A stretch of 64,000 nucleotides of DNA from the NCBI RefSeq assembly GCF_023061135.1, contig NZ_JAKGAN010000008.1, forward strand, positions 1 through 64,000. The letters run 5' to 3'. Positions 63,388 to 64,000 of this stretch are shown one piece after another. Position 1 is the stretch's first letter; each line of letters starts with the position of its first letter. The notes beneath the pieces were generated by a model. The model saw nothing but the letters and a program-made list of their open reading frames with translations, was not told where the DNA came from and made no database searches. The DNA is from Chromohalobacter sarecensis. GTDB taxonomy: Bacteria > Pseudomonadota > Gammaproteobacteria > Pseudomonadales > Halomonadaceae. The position numbers were made by a program, and so were the translations under genes.

Positions 63388-64000
63388 TCAATTGGCCCAG
63401 CCGCCGTCGATCAATTGCGCGGTGCCGGTGATGAAGGCTGCTTCGTCCGAGGCGAGAAATGTCGCCAAGGCCGCGACTTCTTCCGGACGTCCGAGCCGTC
63501 CCATGGGCTGACGGTCGATGAAATCCTGAAAGACCGCCGCTTTATCGCGCCCTTGTTGCTGGGCCTGGGCCTCGATGCGCTGATGCAGTGAGGGCGACTC
63601 GACGGTGCCGGGGCAGATGGCATTGCAGCGGATGCCTTGCGTCATGTAGTCGGCCGCGACCGACTTGGTCAAGCCGATGACGGCGGCCTTGGTGGTGCCG
63701 TAGGCAAAGCGGTTGGGAACGCCTTTGAGACTGGATGCCAGCGAGGCCATGTTAACGATACTGCCGCCGCCTCGATTGAGCATGCCGGGGAGGAAGGCCT
63801 GAATCATATGGAACATGGCGGTCACGTTGAGGCCGAAGCTCTGCTCCCAGGTGGCATCGTCGCATTCCAGTATCGAGCCGCCCGGCACCATGCCGGCGCA
63901 GTTGAATAGAATATCGAGCTCGCCAAGTTCATTTGCCAGCGTGTCAATTTCAGCGCGGTGCGTGACATCCAGTCGGTACACTTTGGCATCTTCGAGGTCG
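63388..64000 (-). CDS. SDR dehydrogenase, probable 2-keto-3-deoxy-L-fuconate dehydrogenase (5' end outside window)
   Basis: The visible C-terminal 203 residues of a short-chain dehydrogenase; the frame continues past base 64000, so the Rossmann glycine motif is not seen. FNCAGMVPGGSI, MASLASSLKGVPNRFAYGTTK (Ser, Tyr-x3-Lys) and MGRLGRPEEVAALATFLASD are present, and it resembles the BDH2/DHRS6-like SDRs of fucose clusters that oxidise C4 of 2-keto-3-deoxy-L-fuconate. It precedes the diketo-acid hydrolase gene, the next step. Confidence 0.83.
   Translation of the reverse strand, partial: DLEDAKVYRLDVTHRAEIDTLANELGELDILFNCAGMVPGGSILECDDATWEQSFGLNVTAMFHMIQAFLPGMLNRGGGSIVNMASLASSLKGVPNRFAYGTTKAAVIGLTKSVAADYMTQGIRCNAICPGTVESPSLHQRIEAQAQQQGRDKAAVFQDFIDRQPMGRLGRPEEVAALATFLASDEAAFITGTAQLIDGGWAN

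Overview
The window reads as a chromosomal segment of a moderately halophilic gammaproteobacterium, most likely a Halomonadaceae member (Halomonas/Chromohalobacter type). This rests on the generally high GC content, the mix of TRAP, ABC and MFS sugar uptake systems, the Wza/Wzc-type exopolysaccharide (EPS) locus and the overall protein character. No rRNA, tRNA, CRISPR array or intact insertion sequence is visible.

Layout. (1) 0.16-0.6 kb: a low-molecular-weight tyrosine phosphatase (Wzb-like). (2) 0.77-6.9 kb: a LysR regulator convergent to an uncharacterised catabolic operon (DUF3100 membrane protein, M20 amidohydrolase, beta-hydroxyacid dehydrogenase, aldehyde dehydrogenase). (3) 7.1-33.7 kb: a large EPS locus. 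A Tat-exported beta-helix protein is divergent from the initiating glycosyltransferase WbaP. An ops/JUMPStart-like element then precedes wza, wzc, four GT4 glycosyltransferases, an EpsG/Wzy-like polymerase, an O-acyltransferase, a polysaccharide deacetylase, galE, a Wzx flippase and an asparagine-synthase-like protein. The locus ends in a tightly overlapping cassette: UbiA-type phosphoribosyltransferase, PF03706 membrane protein, DprE1-like oxidase, DprE2-like reductase, HAD phosphatase and a polytopic membrane protein. This cassette has the parts needed to make and use polyprenyl-phosphate-D-arabinofuranose. (4) 34-40.7 kb: signalling genes, namely a dCache-PAS-GGDEF diguanylate cyclase, an FAD amino-acid oxidoreductase, and an orphan periplasmic binding protein paired with a chemoreceptor. 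(5) 40.8-50.6 kb: D-xylose/xyloside use (GH43 beta-xylosidase, GPH symporter, SMP-30 lactonase, sugar porter, Caulobacter-type xylose dehydrogenase, ROK repressor), with a near-ideal ROK operator, and a YejM-like sulfatase-fold protein in between. (6) 50.6-57.3 kb: an L-galactonate operon (LgoD-like dehydrogenase, altronate dehydratase, tagaturonate reductase-like enzyme, TRAP transporter). (7) 57.4 kb to the right edge: a non-phosphorylative L-fucose operon with its own ABC transporter, mutarotase, dehydrogenase, lactonase, diketo-acid hydrolase and the start-truncated 2-keto-3-deoxy-L-fuconate dehydrogenase.

How it fits together. The left half builds, modifies and exports an envelope polysaccharide whose long operon is probably RfaH-antiterminated. 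The right half degrades xylose, L-galactonate and L-fucose, sugars found in plant and algal polysaccharides. Base composition is mosaic inside the EPS locus (AT-rich roughly 23.0-27.9 kb and 32.3-33.7 kb, GC-rich between), as expected for a locus assembled by exchange.

The most notable system is the polyprenyl-phosphate arabinofuranose cassette. It is best known from mycobacterial cell-wall synthesis and is here sited at the end of a Gram-negative EPS operon with its own candidate flippase and glycosyltransferase.
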